This document shows, one piece after another, positions 26,578 through 35,278 of a stretch of 59,264 bases of DNA; within the stretch, counting starts at the first letter, position 1; the number at the start of each line of letters is the position of its first letter. The notes under the pieces are model-generated. The model worked only from the letters and a program-made list of their open reading frames with translations. It searched no databases and was not told the DNA's origin. The translations under genes were made by a program, and so were the position numbers. The DNA is from Sphaerisporangium melleum (lineage in GTDB: Bacteria > Actinomycetota > Actinomycetes > Streptosporangiales > Streptosporangiaceae): contig NZ_BMNT01000032.1 in the NCBI RefSeq assembly GCF_014646695.1, forward strand, positions 41,531 through 100,794. The letters are read 5' to 3'.

Positions 26578-27729
26578 ATGAGTACGGGACTGTGGCTCAT
26601 CGGAGCCCGTGGCTCCGTGGCCGTGACCAGCATGGTCGGCGCGCTCGCGGTGCGGGCGGGCCTGGCCGGCCCGGCCGGGTGCGTCCTTGAGTCGCCCGCG
26701 CTGCGAGACCGCGTCCGGCCCGGCATCGGCGACCTGGTCTTCGGCGGCCACGACGTCTCCCCGCTCCCGCTGGACAAGAAGGCCGCCGCCCTGGCCGACG
26801 CCGGTGTCGTCCCGGCCCGGCTCGTCGAGGCACTGCGCGGCGAGCTGGCCGCCGTCGAGCAGGAGGTGCGGCCGCTGCCCGAGGCGGCCACCCAGGCCGA
26901 GGTGGCACGGGCCATCGCCGCCGACCTCGACGCCTTCCGCCGCCGGCACGACCTGGAGCGGATCGTGGTGGTCAACGTGGCGAGCACCGAGCCCGTCCCG
27001 CCCGCCCACCCCGCGCACGCCGGCCTGGACGCGCTGCGTGCCGCGCTGGACGAGCCCGGCGCGGTGCTGCCGTCCAGCGCGCTGGTCGCCTACGCCGCCC
27101 TGGACGCCGGCTGCCCGTACGTCGACTTCACCCCGTCGACCGGCGCCCGGCTGCCCGCCCTGGACGAGCTCGCCCGCGAGCGGCGGCTGCCCTACGCCGG
27201 CAGCGACGGCAAGACCGGCGAGACGCTGGTCAAGTCGGTGCTCGCCCCGATGTTCGCCCAGCGCAACCTCACGGTGCGCAGCTGGTCGGGCATCAACCTG
27301 CTCGGCGGCGGCGACGGCGCCAACCTCGCCGAGCCGGGCGCCAACGCCGCCAAGGCCGCCAGCAAGCAACGCGTGCTGGCCGAGACGCTCGGCTACACCC
27401 CGCAGGGCGACACCCGCATCGACTACGTGGAGGACCTCGGCGACTTCAAGACCGCCTGGGACCTGGTCACCTTCGAGGGCTTCCTGGGCACCCGCATGCG
27501 CATGGAGTTCAGCTGGCACGGCTGCGACTCCGCCCTGGCCGCCCCGCTCATCCTCGACCTGGCCAGGCTGGCCGCGGCCGCCCACCGGGCCGGGCGCGCC
27601 GGGCCGCTGACCGAGCTGGCCTTCTTCTTCAAGGACCCGATCGGGCAGGTCCCGCACGCGCTCGCCGACCAGTGGCGGACGCTGTGCGAGTTCGTCGCCG
27701 CCCTCGGCGCGGAAGACGCGTCCCGATGA
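26578..27729 (+). CDS. myo-Inositol-1-phosphate-synthase-like protein of the Ebo-type operon
   Basis: 383 residues. An NAD-binding Rossmann start (GLWLIGARGSVAV) and the MIPS signatures are present: PYVDFTPSTGARLPALDELA, SDGKTGETLVKSVLAP, SGINLLGGGDGANL and FLGTRMRMEFSWHGCDS. MIPS converts glucose-6-phosphate to inositol-1-phosphate. As first gene of this operon it probably makes a cyclitol phosphate for the pathway rather than housekeeping inositol. The ATG follows AAAGAGAGAAA. The next gene starts 49 nt later. I recall the same gene order (MIPS, prenyltransferase, isomerase) near the S. coelicolor CDA cluster; this needs checking. Confidence 0.88.
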   Translation: MSTGLWLIGARGSVAVTSMVGALAVRAGLAGPAGCVLESPALRDRVRPGIGDLVFGGHDVSPLPLDKKAAALADAGVVPARLVEALRGELAAVEQEVRPLPEAATQAEVARAIAADLDAFRRRHDLERIVVVNVASTEPVPPAHPAHAGLDALRAALDEPGAVLPSSALVAYAALDAGCPYVDFTPSTGARLPALDELARERRLPYAGSDGKTGETLVKSVLAPMFAQRNLTVRSWSGINLLGGGDGANLAEPGANAAKAASKQRVLAETLGYTPQGDTRIDYVEDLGDFKTAWDLVTFEGFLGTRMRMEFSWHGCDSALAAPLILDLARLAAAAHRAGRAGPLTELAFFFKDPIGQVPHALADQWRTLCEFVAALGAEDASR

Positions 27730-27778
27730 CGGCCCGGTGTGCCACGGCCGCCGCGGCGCGGGCCGGAAGGGGGCGGCG

Positions 27779-28663
27779 GTGATCGCGCTCCGCGACCTGC
27801 TCGACCTCGTCCGGGCGCCGGCCGCGCTGTCGGTGCCCGGCGACGTGCTCGCCGGCGCGGCGGCCGGGCGGGCGCTCGGCCCGCGCACCGCCGGCCTGGC
27901 CTGCTCGTCGGTCTGTCTCTACTGGGCGGGGATGGCCGCCAACGACTGGGCCGACCGCGGCCTCGACGCCGTCGAGCGCCCCGAGCGTCCCATCCCCTCC
28001 GGGCGCGTGTCACCGGGCGGGGCCCTCGCGGTGGCCGCCGGGCTCACCGCCGCGGGCCTGGCGGCGGCGGGCCTGGCCGGCGGCCGGCGCGCGCTGGCCG
28101 TCGCCGTGCCGCTGGCCGCCGCCGTCTGGTCCTACGACCTGGTGGCCAAGAAGACCCCGGCCGGGCCGCTCGTGATGGCGCTGTGCCGCGGTCTCGACGT
28201 GCTGCTGGGCGCCAGCCCCGGCCGCTCGATCGCCGGGGCGCTGCCCGCCGCGCTCACCGTCGCCGCCCACACCTACCTGCTCACGGCGCTGTCCCGCCAC
28301 GAGGTGACCGGCACCAGCCGCGGCCTGCCCGCGGCCACCCTGGCCGGCACGGTCGCGGTCGCCGCGTCCGCGGGCCGCCCCCCGGCGGGCACGACCCTCG
28401 GCAAGGGCGGCCTGGAACCGCAGGCGGTCGCGCCCGCGGCCCTCGCCGCGTGGTACGCCGCGCAGTTCGGCGCCACCCAGGCCCGCGCCTGCGCCGACCC
28501 GTCGGCCCCGCGGGTCCGCGAGACCGTCGTCAGCGGCATCGTGAGCCTGCCCGCCCTGCAGGCGGCGCTCGCCGCGCGGGCCGGCGCCCCCCGCACCGGG
28601 CTCGCCCTCGCCGCGGCGGTCCCGCTGGCCCGCCGCCTGGCCAGAAAGCTGTCCCCGACATGA
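27779..28663 (+). CDS. eboC: UbiA-type prenyltransferase, EboC-like (SCO3242 family)
   Basis: 294 residues with 7-9 hydrophobic helices. The first Asp-rich motif is NDWADRGLDAVERPERPIPSG (near 58-78), and YDLVAKKTPAGP with a later Asp in CRGLDVLLGAS form the second active-site region. UbiA enzymes attach prenyl chains to acceptors inside the membrane. GTG 27779 has GGAAGG 8 nt upstream. Its stop overlaps the next start (ATGA). By context the acceptor may be the cyclitol phosphate from the preceding enzyme, which is an inference. Confidence 0.85.
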   Translation: MIALRDLLDLVRAPAALSVPGDVLAGAAAGRALGPRTAGLACSSVCLYWAGMAANDWADRGLDAVERPERPIPSGRVSPGGALAVAAGLTAAGLAAAGLAGGRRALAVAVPLAAAVWSYDLVAKKTPAGPLVMALCRGLDVLLGASPGRSIAGALPAALTVAAHTYLLTALSRHEVTGTSRGLPAATLAGTVAVAASAGRPPAGTTLGKGGLEPQAVAPAALAAWYAAQFGATQARACADPSAPRVRETVVSGIVSLPALQAALAARAGAPRTGLALAAAVPLARRLARKLSPT

Positions 28664-29517
28664 TCAGATTCGGCTACGGCACCAACGGCTTCGCCAACCA
28701 CCGCCTGACCGACGCCCTGGAGGTCATCGCCGGCCTCGGCTACACCGGAGTGGCGCTGACCCTCGACCACAGCCACCTCGACCCGTACGCCGACGGGCTG
28801 GGACGGCGAGTGGCGGCGGTCGCCGACCTGCTGCGCACCCTCGGGCTGGCGGTGGTCGTCGAGACCGGGGCCCGCTACCTGCTCGACCCGCGCCGCAAGC
28901 ACGCCCCGACACTGCTCGACGACGACCGCGACGTACGGGTGGACTTCCTGCGCAGGGCCATCGCCATCGGCGCCGACCTGGGCGCCGAGGCGGTGTCGTT
29001 CTGGTCCGGGGTGCGTCCGGCCCACGTGGAGCCGGACCTCGCCTGGCGGCGGCTGACCGACGGGTGCGCCGAGGTCGCCGGCACCGCGCGGGAGGCCGGG
29101 GTGCCGCTGGGCTTCGAACCCGAGCCGGGCATGCTCGTGGAGACCATCGCCGGCTGGCGGGAACTGCACCAGGCCATCGGCGCGCCGGACGGCTTCGGCA
29201 TCACCCTGGACATCGGCCACCTGCGCTGCAACGAGCCCGAGCCGGTGCCCGCCTGCGTGGCGGCCGTCGCCGGGCACCTGGTCAACGTCCAGATCGACGA
29301 CATGCGGCGCGGCACGCACGAGCACCTGGAGTTCGGCGAGGGCGAGATCGACTTCCCGCCGGTGCTGCGCGCGCTCGCCGACGCCGGCTACCAGGGCCTG
29401 GTCGCCGTCGAACTGCCCCGCCACTCGCACGCCGCCCCCGCCGTGGCGGCCCGTTCGATCGACTTCCTGCGCGCGGCCGAGAAGGACGCGTCCAGGACGG
29501 AAGGGAGCCCGTCGTGA
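28660..29517 (+). CDS. TIM-barrel sugar-phosphate isomerase/epimerase
   Basis: 285 residues of the xylose-isomerase-like TIM-barrel family (AP endonuclease 2 fold): GYTGVALTLDHSHLDPYADG, then VPLGFEPEPGMLVE, GITLDIGHLRCNE and VNVQIDDMRRGTHEHLEFGEG. The conserved Glu (FEPEP), Asp/His (LDIGH), Asp and Glu are the usual metal ligands. It overlaps both neighbours by 4 nt. It probably isomerises a sugar or cyclitol intermediate of the same pathway. This gene and eboE are distant paralogues, both with FEPEPG. Confidence 0.88.
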   Translation: MIRFGYGTNGFANHRLTDALEVIAGLGYTGVALTLDHSHLDPYADGLGRRVAAVADLLRTLGLAVVVETGARYLLDPRRKHAPTLLDDDRDVRVDFLRRAIAIGADLGAEAVSFWSGVRPAHVEPDLAWRRLTDGCAEVAGTAREAGVPLGFEPEPGMLVETIAGWRELHQAIGAPDGFGITLDIGHLRCNEPEPVPACVAAVAGHLVNVQIDDMRRGTHEHLEFGEGEIDFPPVLRALADAGYQGLVAVELPRHSHAAPAVAARSIDFLRAAEKDASRTEGSPS

Positions 29518-30146
29518 GTCCGAACGGAAGCCGGCCCGCCGTGGCGCCGGCGGAGCTGCTGCGCGCCGCGCTGCGGGACACACCGCAAGGGGAGTGGGTG
29601 CAGGACGCGCTCGCCGCCGCGGCCGAGCGGCCCGAGACGGCCGGCCGGTCGTTCGCCCAGGCCGGCCGCCGCGCCGGCCGGGCGCCACTGCCGGACGTCC
29701 CCGGCTGGACCGCCGACGAGGCGGCGCGGGCGCTGCTGCTGGCCGCGCTGCCCCCCGGCCGGGCCGCGGCCGAGGCCGAGACGCTGTACCGCTACGGCGA
29801 CGCCGACGAGAAGCGCGCCGTGCTCAAGGCCCTGCCGATGCTCGACATCGGCGACGAGGCGCTGCCGCTGCTGCACGACGCGATCCGCACGAACGACACC
29901 CGCCTGGTGGCGGCCGCGCTCGGCCCGTACGCCCGCCACCTCGACCAGGCCGCCTGGCGGCAGGCGGTGCTCAAGTGCGTCTTCATGGGCGTGCCGCTCG
30001 CCGTCGTGGACCGGCTGGACGAGCGGGCCGACCAGGAGCTCGCGGCCATGCTCGCCGCCTTCGCCGCCGAGCGCGCGGCGGCCGCACGCCCCACACCCCC
30101 CGACGCCGCCGCCCTGCTCGGCCGGCTGACCGGCAAGGAAGCCTGA
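29514..30146 (+). CDS. eboA: EboA-domain protein
   Basis: 210 residues, helical and HEAT-like, without catalytic motifs. It matches the EboA family, with the typical core YRYGDADEKRAVLKALPMLD followed by LLHDAIRTNDTRLVAAALGPY. The function of EboA is unknown, though in cyanobacteria ebo genes are needed to move a secondary metabolite to the periplasm. GTG 29514 overlaps the upstream stop (GTGA). Confidence 0.85.
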   Translation: MSPNGSRPAVAPAELLRAALRDTPQGEWVQDALAAAAERPETAGRSFAQAGRRAGRAPLPDVPGWTADEAARALLLAALPPGRAAAEAETLYRYGDADEKRAVLKALPMLDIGDEALPLLHDAIRTNDTRLVAAALGPYARHLDQAAWRQAVLKCVFMGVPLAVVDRLDERADQELAAMLAAFAAERAAAARPTPPDAAALLGRLTGKEA

Positions 30147-30997
30147 TGCGCATCTTCGACCCGCACATCCACATGACCTCGCGCACCACCGACGACTACG
30201 CGCGAATGGCCGCCGCGGGCGTCCGGGCCCTCGTGGAACCCGCCTTCTGGCTGGGACAGCCCCGCACCAACCCCGGCTCGTTCACCGACTACTTCGACTC
30301 GCTCATCGGCTGGGAGCCCTACCGCGCCGCGCAGTTCGGCATCGTCCACCACGCCACCATCGCGCTGAACCCCAAGGAGGCCAACGACCCGCGCTGCCGG
30401 CCCGTGCTCGACCTGCTGCCGCGCTACCTGGACAAGGACCGCGTCGTCGCGGTCGGCGAGATCGGCTACGACTCGATGACCCCCGAGGAGGACGACGCCT
30501 TCGAACGGCAGCTCGCCCTGGCCGTCGAGCACGAACTGCCCGCGCTCGTGCACACCCCGCACCGCGACAAGGCCCACGGCACCCGGCGCACGCTGGAGGT
30601 CGTCGCGGCCTCCGGCATCGACCCCGGACGCGTCGCCGTCGACCACCTCAACGAGGTCACCGTCGGGATCGTCCGCGAATCCGGATGCTGGATGGGCTTC
30701 TCCATCTACCCCGAGACCAAGATGTCCCCGCCGCGCATGGTCGAGATCCTGCGCGAGCACGGGCCGGAGCGGATGCTGGTCAACTCCGCCGCCGACTGGG
30801 GCCACTCCGACCCGCTGCTCACCCTGGAGACCGCCCAGGCCATGCTGGCCGCCGGGTTCACCGAGGACGACGTGGACCGCGTGCTGTGGCGCAACCCCGT
30901 GGAGTTCTACGGCCAGTCCGGGCGCCTGGACCTGACCCCGGCCGGCGCGGGTGAGGAGACCTTCGCCGGCAGCTCCATCAAGCGCGGCGGCTCCTGA
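30146..30997 (+). CDS. eboB: TatD-like metal-dependent hydrolase (EboB)
   Basis: 283 residues, an amidohydrolase-type barrel. The metal ligands are in FDPHIHM (His7, His9), a Glu in VVAVGEIGYDS, His in LVHTPHRDK and DHLNEVTV, and Asp in NSAADWGHSDPL. TatD proteins hydrolyse phosphodiesters or related bonds; the substrate of EboB is unknown. Its ATG overlaps the eboA stop by 1 nt, and its stop overlaps the next ATG by 1 nt. Confidence 0.88.
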   Translation: MRIFDPHIHMTSRTTDDYARMAAAGVRALVEPAFWLGQPRTNPGSFTDYFDSLIGWEPYRAAQFGIVHHATIALNPKEANDPRCRPVLDLLPRYLDKDRVVAVGEIGYDSMTPEEDDAFERQLALAVEHELPALVHTPHRDKAHGTRRTLEVVAASGIDPGRVAVDHLNEVTVGIVRESGCWMGFSIYPETKMSPPRMVEILREHGPERMLVNSAADWGHSDPLLTLETAQAMLAAGFTEDDVDRVLWRNPVEFYGQSGRLDLTPAGAGEETFAGSSIKRGGS

Positions 30998-32124
30998 TGC
31001 GGCTCCACCACCCGTCGGGGGACCGGCTGCATCTGAGCTACTGCACCAACGTGCACCCGGCGCAGGACCTCGACGGCATCATCGCCCAGTTCGACACCTA
31101 CGCGGTGCCGATCCTCGAGCGGCTCGGCACCGATGTCCTCGGGCTCGGGCTCTGGCTGGCCGCGCCGGTCGCCGCCGCCCTGGCCGCCGACCCGGCGCCG
31201 CGCCGCAGGCTCCGCCGCGAGCTGGACGCGCGGGGCCTGGAGGTGGTGACCCTCAACGGCTTCCCCTACCGTTCGTTCCAGGACCCGGTGGTCAAACACG
31301 CGGTGTACCACCCCGACTGGACGACGCCCGAGCGGCTCGCCTACACCCTGGACCTGGCGCGCGTCCTGGCCGACCTGCTGCCCGATGACGCGGCCCGCGG
31401 CTCGGTGTCCACCCTGCCGCTCGCCTGGCGCGACCCCTGGGACGCCGGCATGGCCGGCCGGGCCGCGCGCAATCTCGACGAGCTCGCCGCCGGGCTGGCC
31501 GCCGTCGAGTCCGGCACCGGGCGGACCGTGCGGGTGGCGTTCGAACCCGAACCCGGCTGCGTCGTGGAGACCACCGAGCAGGCGATCACCCACCTGGCGG
31601 ACGCCGACCACGACCGGCTCGGCGTCTGCCTGGACCTCGCCCACCTCGCCTGCGCCTGGGAACGGCCCGCGGACGCGCTGCGCGCGCTGCGCCGCGCCGG
31701 CCTGCCGGTCGTCAAGGTGCAGGTCTCGGCCGCCCTGGAGACCGCCGAGCCCGAGGCCCTGCGCGAGTACGCCGAGCCGCGCTTCCTGCACCAGACGCGC
31801 ACCGCCGGCGGCGCGTCCGCCGACGACCTGGACGAGGCGCTCGACCGGCGGCTGCCCGCGCCGTGGCGGGTGCACTACCACGTACCACTGCACGTCGCGC
31901 CGTCCCCACCCCTCGCGGCGACCACTCCGCTGCTGCGCGAGGCGCTGGCCGAACTCGCCGGCGGTCCCGAGCCCTTGTGCGACCACTTCGACGTCGAGAC
32001 CTACACCTGGGGCGTGCTGCCCCCCGCACTGCGCCCGGCGACCCCGGAGCAGCTCGCCGCCGGCATCGCCGACGAGCTGGCCTTCGCCCGCGCCGAACTT
32101 CACCACCTGGGAGTTAAAGCATGA
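30997..32124 (+). CDS. eboE: EboE metabolite-traffic protein, TIM barrel
   Basis: 375 residues, a xylose-isomerase-like barrel: LSYCTNVHPAQDLDGIIAQF at the start is the EboE hallmark, followed by VVTLNGFPYRSFQDPVVKHA, VAFEPEPGCVVETTEQA, GVCLDLAHLACAWE and VHYHVPLH. The Glu and His residues fit a divalent-metal site. Function in the Ebo pathway is not established. Overlaps both neighbours. Confidence 0.9.
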   Translation: MRLHHPSGDRLHLSYCTNVHPAQDLDGIIAQFDTYAVPILERLGTDVLGLGLWLAAPVAAALAADPAPRRRLRRELDARGLEVVTLNGFPYRSFQDPVVKHAVYHPDWTTPERLAYTLDLARVLADLLPDDAARGSVSTLPLAWRDPWDAGMAGRAARNLDELAAGLAAVESGTGRTVRVAFEPEPGCVVETTEQAITHLADADHDRLGVCLDLAHLACAWERPADALRALRRAGLPVVKVQVSAALETAEPEALREYAEPRFLHQTRTAGGASADDLDEALDRRLPAPWRVHYHVPLHVAPSPPLAATTPLLREALAELAGGPEPLCDHFDVETYTWGVLPPALRPATPEQLAAGIADELAFARAELHHLGVKA

Positions 32125-33512
32125 CATCGTTGCTGGTCCTGGACGTCGTGGGCCTGACCCCGAGGCTGCTGGCCCACATGCCGCGGCTGCGCGCCGTCGC
32201 CGCCGGGGGCTTCCAGGCGGAGCTCGGCACGGTCCTGCCCGCGGTCACCTGCTCGGTGCAGTCGACCTTCCTCACCGGCGAGCTCCCCACCGGGCACGGC
32301 GTCGTCGGCAACGGCTGGTACTTCCGCGACCTCGGCGAGGTCCTGCTGTGGCGCCAGCACAACGCCCTCGTCGAGGGGGACAAGCTGTGGCACGCCGCCC
32401 GGCGCGCCCGGCCGGGGTACACGGTGGCCAACGTGTGCTGGTGGTACGCCATGGGCGCCGACGTCGACTGGACGGTCACCCCGCGGCCGATCTACCACGC
32501 CGACGGGCGCAAGGACCCCGACTGCTACACCTACCCCCCGGAGCTGCACGACGACCTCACCTCGGCCCTCGGCACGTTCCCCCTGTTCACCTACTGGGGG
32601 CCGGGCGCGGGCATCGCCTCCTCCACCTGGATCTGCCGCGCCACCGAGCGGATCATGGCCGAGCAGAACCCCGACCTGACCCTGGCCTACATCCCGCACC
32701 TGGACTACGACCTGCAGCGGTACGGCCCGTCCGACCCGCGCTCGGCCGCGTCCGCCGCCGAGCTCGACGGCGTGCTGGCGCCCCTGCTGGACGCCGCCGC
32801 GGCCCAGGGGCGGACCGTGGTGGTCCTGTCGGAGTACGGCATCACCGATGTGTCCCGTCCCGTCGACGTCAACCGGGCGCTGCGCGCCGAAGGGCTGCTG
32901 GAGGTGTACACCCAGGCCGGCATGGAGTACCTGGACCCGTGGACCTCCCGGGCGTTCGCGGTCGCCGACCACCAGGTGGCGCACGTGTACGTGGCCGACC
33001 CCGCCGATGTGCCGGCCGTCGCCAAGCTGTGCGCGGCCCTGCCCGGCGTCGGCGAGGTGCTCGACCAGGAGGGCAAGGCGGCACACGGCCTGGACCACCC
33101 CCGTTCGGGGGAGCTGGTGCTGCTCGCCGAACGTGACGCCTGGTTCACGTACTACTACTGGCTGGACGACGACCGCGCGCCCGACTTCGCGCGCCTGGTC
33201 GAGATCCACCGCAAGCCCGGCTACGACCCGGCCGAGCTCTTCTTCGACCCCGACGACCCGCTCGGCGCCAAGCGCCGGGCCGGGGTGGCGCTGCTGCGCA
33301 AGAAGCTCGGCATGCGCTATCTGATGAGCGTCGTCGGGCTGGACGCGGGAGCCCGCGCGGTGCGCGGCTCCCACGGGCTGCTTCCCGCGGACCCGGCCGA
33401 CGCCCCCGTTCTGCTGTGCTCGGACCCGTCGGCCGCCCGCGACCGGTTCGAGGCGGTGGAGGTCAAGGACCTGCTGCTCCGCCTGGCGCTGCCGGACGAT
33501 AACGGGTCCTGA
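32121..33512 (+). CDS. NPP/alkaline-phosphatase-superfamily phosphodiesterase of the Ebo-type operon
   Basis: 463 residues. The family metal Asp is in VLDVVGLTP, the nucleophile Thr in LPAVTCSVQSTFLTGELPTG, then HGVVGNGWY, HLDYDLQRYG, LSEYGITD and AHGLDHPRSGELVLLA. Nucleotide pyrophosphatase/phosphodiesterases cleave phospho-diesters or pyrophosphates. It occupies the EboF position of ebo clusters. As last gene it could remove a phosphate-linked carrier group. ATG overlaps the eboE stop (ATGA). A 13-bp hairpin follows. I see no EboD (dehydroquinate-synthase-like) gene; the MIPS-like gene appears to replace it. Confidence 0.87.
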   Translation: MTSLLVLDVVGLTPRLLAHMPRLRAVAAGGFQAELGTVLPAVTCSVQSTFLTGELPTGHGVVGNGWYFRDLGEVLLWRQHNALVEGDKLWHAARRARPGYTVANVCWWYAMGADVDWTVTPRPIYHADGRKDPDCYTYPPELHDDLTSALGTFPLFTYWGPGAGIASSTWICRATERIMAEQNPDLTLAYIPHLDYDLQRYGPSDPRSAASAAELDGVLAPLLDAAAAQGRTVVVLSEYGITDVSRPVDVNRALRAEGLLEVYTQAGMEYLDPWTSRAFAVADHQVAHVYVADPADVPAVAKLCAALPGVGEVLDQEGKAAHGLDHPRSGELVLLAERDAWFTYYYWLDDDRAPDFARLVEIHRKPGYDPAELFFDPDDPLGAKRRAGVALLRKKLGMRYLMSVVGLDAGARAVRGSHGLLPADPADAPVLLCSDPSAARDRFEAVEVKDLLLRLALPDDNGS

Positions 33513-33544
33513 CGGCCGCGATCAACCATTTTTACGCGGAGTAT

Positions 33545-33586
33545 CCGGATATCGGCGGTTATGAGAGTTATATCGCCGATATCCGG
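33545..33586 (+). terminator. Perfect hairpin after the Ebo-type operon
   Basis: CCGGATATCGGCG (33545-33557) pairs perfectly over 13 bp with 33574-33586, with a 16-nt AT-rich loop, 32 nt after the last stop. Its A/T content is unusual here, so an operator role is also possible. Confidence 0.6.
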
Positions 33587-33624
33587 TGACCTATTCCACA
33601 TTTACTTCCGCGATCTTCTTTTTC

Positions 33625-33630
33625 TTGACA
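33625..33630 (+). promoter_or_regulatory. TTGACA -35-like box before the putative metalloprotease gene
   Basis: A perfect TTGACA preceded by a T-rich stretch, 55 nt before the TTG start. No good -10 is seen at 16-19 nt spacing, so this is tentative. Confidence 0.3.
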
Positions 33631-33679
33631 AATCGTGATTGGGTGCGCCCGTGGATGATTTTTTACGGGAGGAGCATCC

Positions 33680-35053
33680 TTGTCGTCGAAGCTGAACCGC
33701 TTCATCACGGCGATCGTCGCGGGAGGTCTCGTCGTTCTGACGATGGCGAGTCCGGCGCACGCCACCTTCGACCCCATCGGGACCGAGCCGGTCGCGCCTT
33801 ACGCCCAGCCGGTGGACGCGAACGTGCCCAAGCGGGGCTGCACCACGACGCTCTCGGACCCGAAGAACGCGAGCGGGAGCACGCCGGCGGTCCAGGTGAT
33901 CTACGCCTGGCACGACGGCAACGGCAACAACTACGACGCCTACGTCGAGCGGATCGCCAAGATCGTCGATCGGATGGACTGGCTGCTCGACGAGTCGACC
34001 GACTACGACCAGCACATCAAGCTGAGCTGCCGCACCGGCTACGACACCAGCACCTACGCCGGGTACGCGCGGGCGCTGGTAGTGCCGGAGAAGATCGAGT
34101 CCGGTGACATCAGCGGGGAGACGACCCCGTACACCATCGCCGACGACCTGGAGGCGGCGGGGTACGACGACGCCGGCCGCAAGTACGTGGTGTTCGAGGA
34201 CTTCAACGGCACCGCCACCGCCTGGTGCGACGGCGTCTGCGTGGCGACCACCGACGAGTGGGACAGCGCCACCATGATGCACGAGCTGATCCACCTGGCC
34301 GACGTGGACCACGCCAAGGTCAGTGAGGTGCCCAACAGCTTCTCGCTGAACGACATCATGATCAGCCAGTACAACGACTGGCAGATCGACCAGGAGTTCA
34401 ACACCTACTACGACCCGAGCGAGACCTCGGCGCTGTTCTCCACCTCCAGCTATCCCGACACCCGCAAGGTGAACATCGCCGCCTACGCGATGTTCACCAC
34501 GCCGACCTGCTGCGACATCGGGTACAGCAACGACCTGCTGACCGCGCAGGAACGCACCATCGAGGCCGACGCGCCGTACGCCGGCCCCTCGGGCTTCACG
34601 GCGTCCGGCGGCGGCTGGATGCAGATGACCCCGCCCGGGCCCGACAGCCAGACCTCGGCCCGCTACTACGACGGGCGGCGTTCACTCACCATGAACGTGC
34701 AGTCCCACGCGGAGGGGCTCGTCTCGGTCACCCGCAAGCCGGCGGTCACCGCCGGGCAGCGCTACCGGTTCTTCGCCCGGCTGACCACGGCCACCTCGGG
34801 CAACGTCAAGCTCCGGCTGTCGTGGTACAACTCGTCCAACGCGCTGATCTCCACCAGTGACAGCTCCACCTACGCCCTGTCGACGAGCTGGCAGGAGTAC
34901 TCGGTCTCCGCCCTGGCGCCGACCGGCGCGGCCACCGTCCAGCTCTCGGTGGTCAGCCCGGCCGGGCAGACCTTCGCCTACCTGCTCGACTCCCTCCAGC
35001 TCAACCACTGCAACAACGGGAAGACCACCGACGGGTGCCGCCTCCCCGGCTGA
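33680..35053 (+). CDS. Secreted putative zinc metalloprotease with C-terminal jelly-roll domain
   Basis: 457 residues. The Sec signal is about 1-28 (cut after SPAHA). The core holds MMHELIHLADVDH, an HExxHxxDxxH arrangement with His201, Glu202, His205 and His211, resembling the metzincin zinc site but with Asp where metzincins have Gly. Six cysteines before 290 suggest disulfides. Residues about 300-445 look like a carbohydrate-binding-type beta-sandwich (GQRYRFFARLTTATSGNVKL, WQEYSVSALAPTG). TTG 33680 is supported by GGAGGAG 5 nt upstream. Catalytic activity is inferred from the motif only. Confidence 0.75.
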   Translation: MSSKLNRFITAIVAGGLVVLTMASPAHATFDPIGTEPVAPYAQPVDANVPKRGCTTTLSDPKNASGSTPAVQVIYAWHDGNGNNYDAYVERIAKIVDRMDWLLDESTDYDQHIKLSCRTGYDTSTYAGYARALVVPEKIESGDISGETTPYTIADDLEAAGYDDAGRKYVVFEDFNGTATAWCDGVCVATTDEWDSATMMHELIHLADVDHAKVSEVPNSFSLNDIMISQYNDWQIDQEFNTYYDPSETSALFSTSSYPDTRKVNIAAYAMFTTPTCCDIGYSNDLLTAQERTIEADAPYAGPSGFTASGGGWMQMTPPGPDSQTSARYYDGRRSLTMNVQSHAEGLVSVTRKPAVTAGQRYRFFARLTTATSGNVKLRLSWYNSSNALISTSDSSTYALSTSWQEYSVSALAPTGAATVQLSVVSPAGQTFAYLLDSLQLNHCNNGKTTDGCRLPG

Positions 35054-35278
35054 TCCCGCCGGCTCCGCCGACCCCGACCGCCCGCCCGGCGCGCCATGCC
35101 CGGGCGGGCGGTTCGCGTCCGTGGACGGCGCCGCGCCCCTGCCGCCGGTCCGCCGCCGGGATCGGCGCCGCGTGAAACTTATCCGAGGGGCCGCGCGTTG
35201 CTCAGGGCAACGGGCCCGACCCGAGCGGTGATCCGCGTTCGCCTCCCGTCGGGCTCCCGAACGGAGGGCGCGAGGCCG

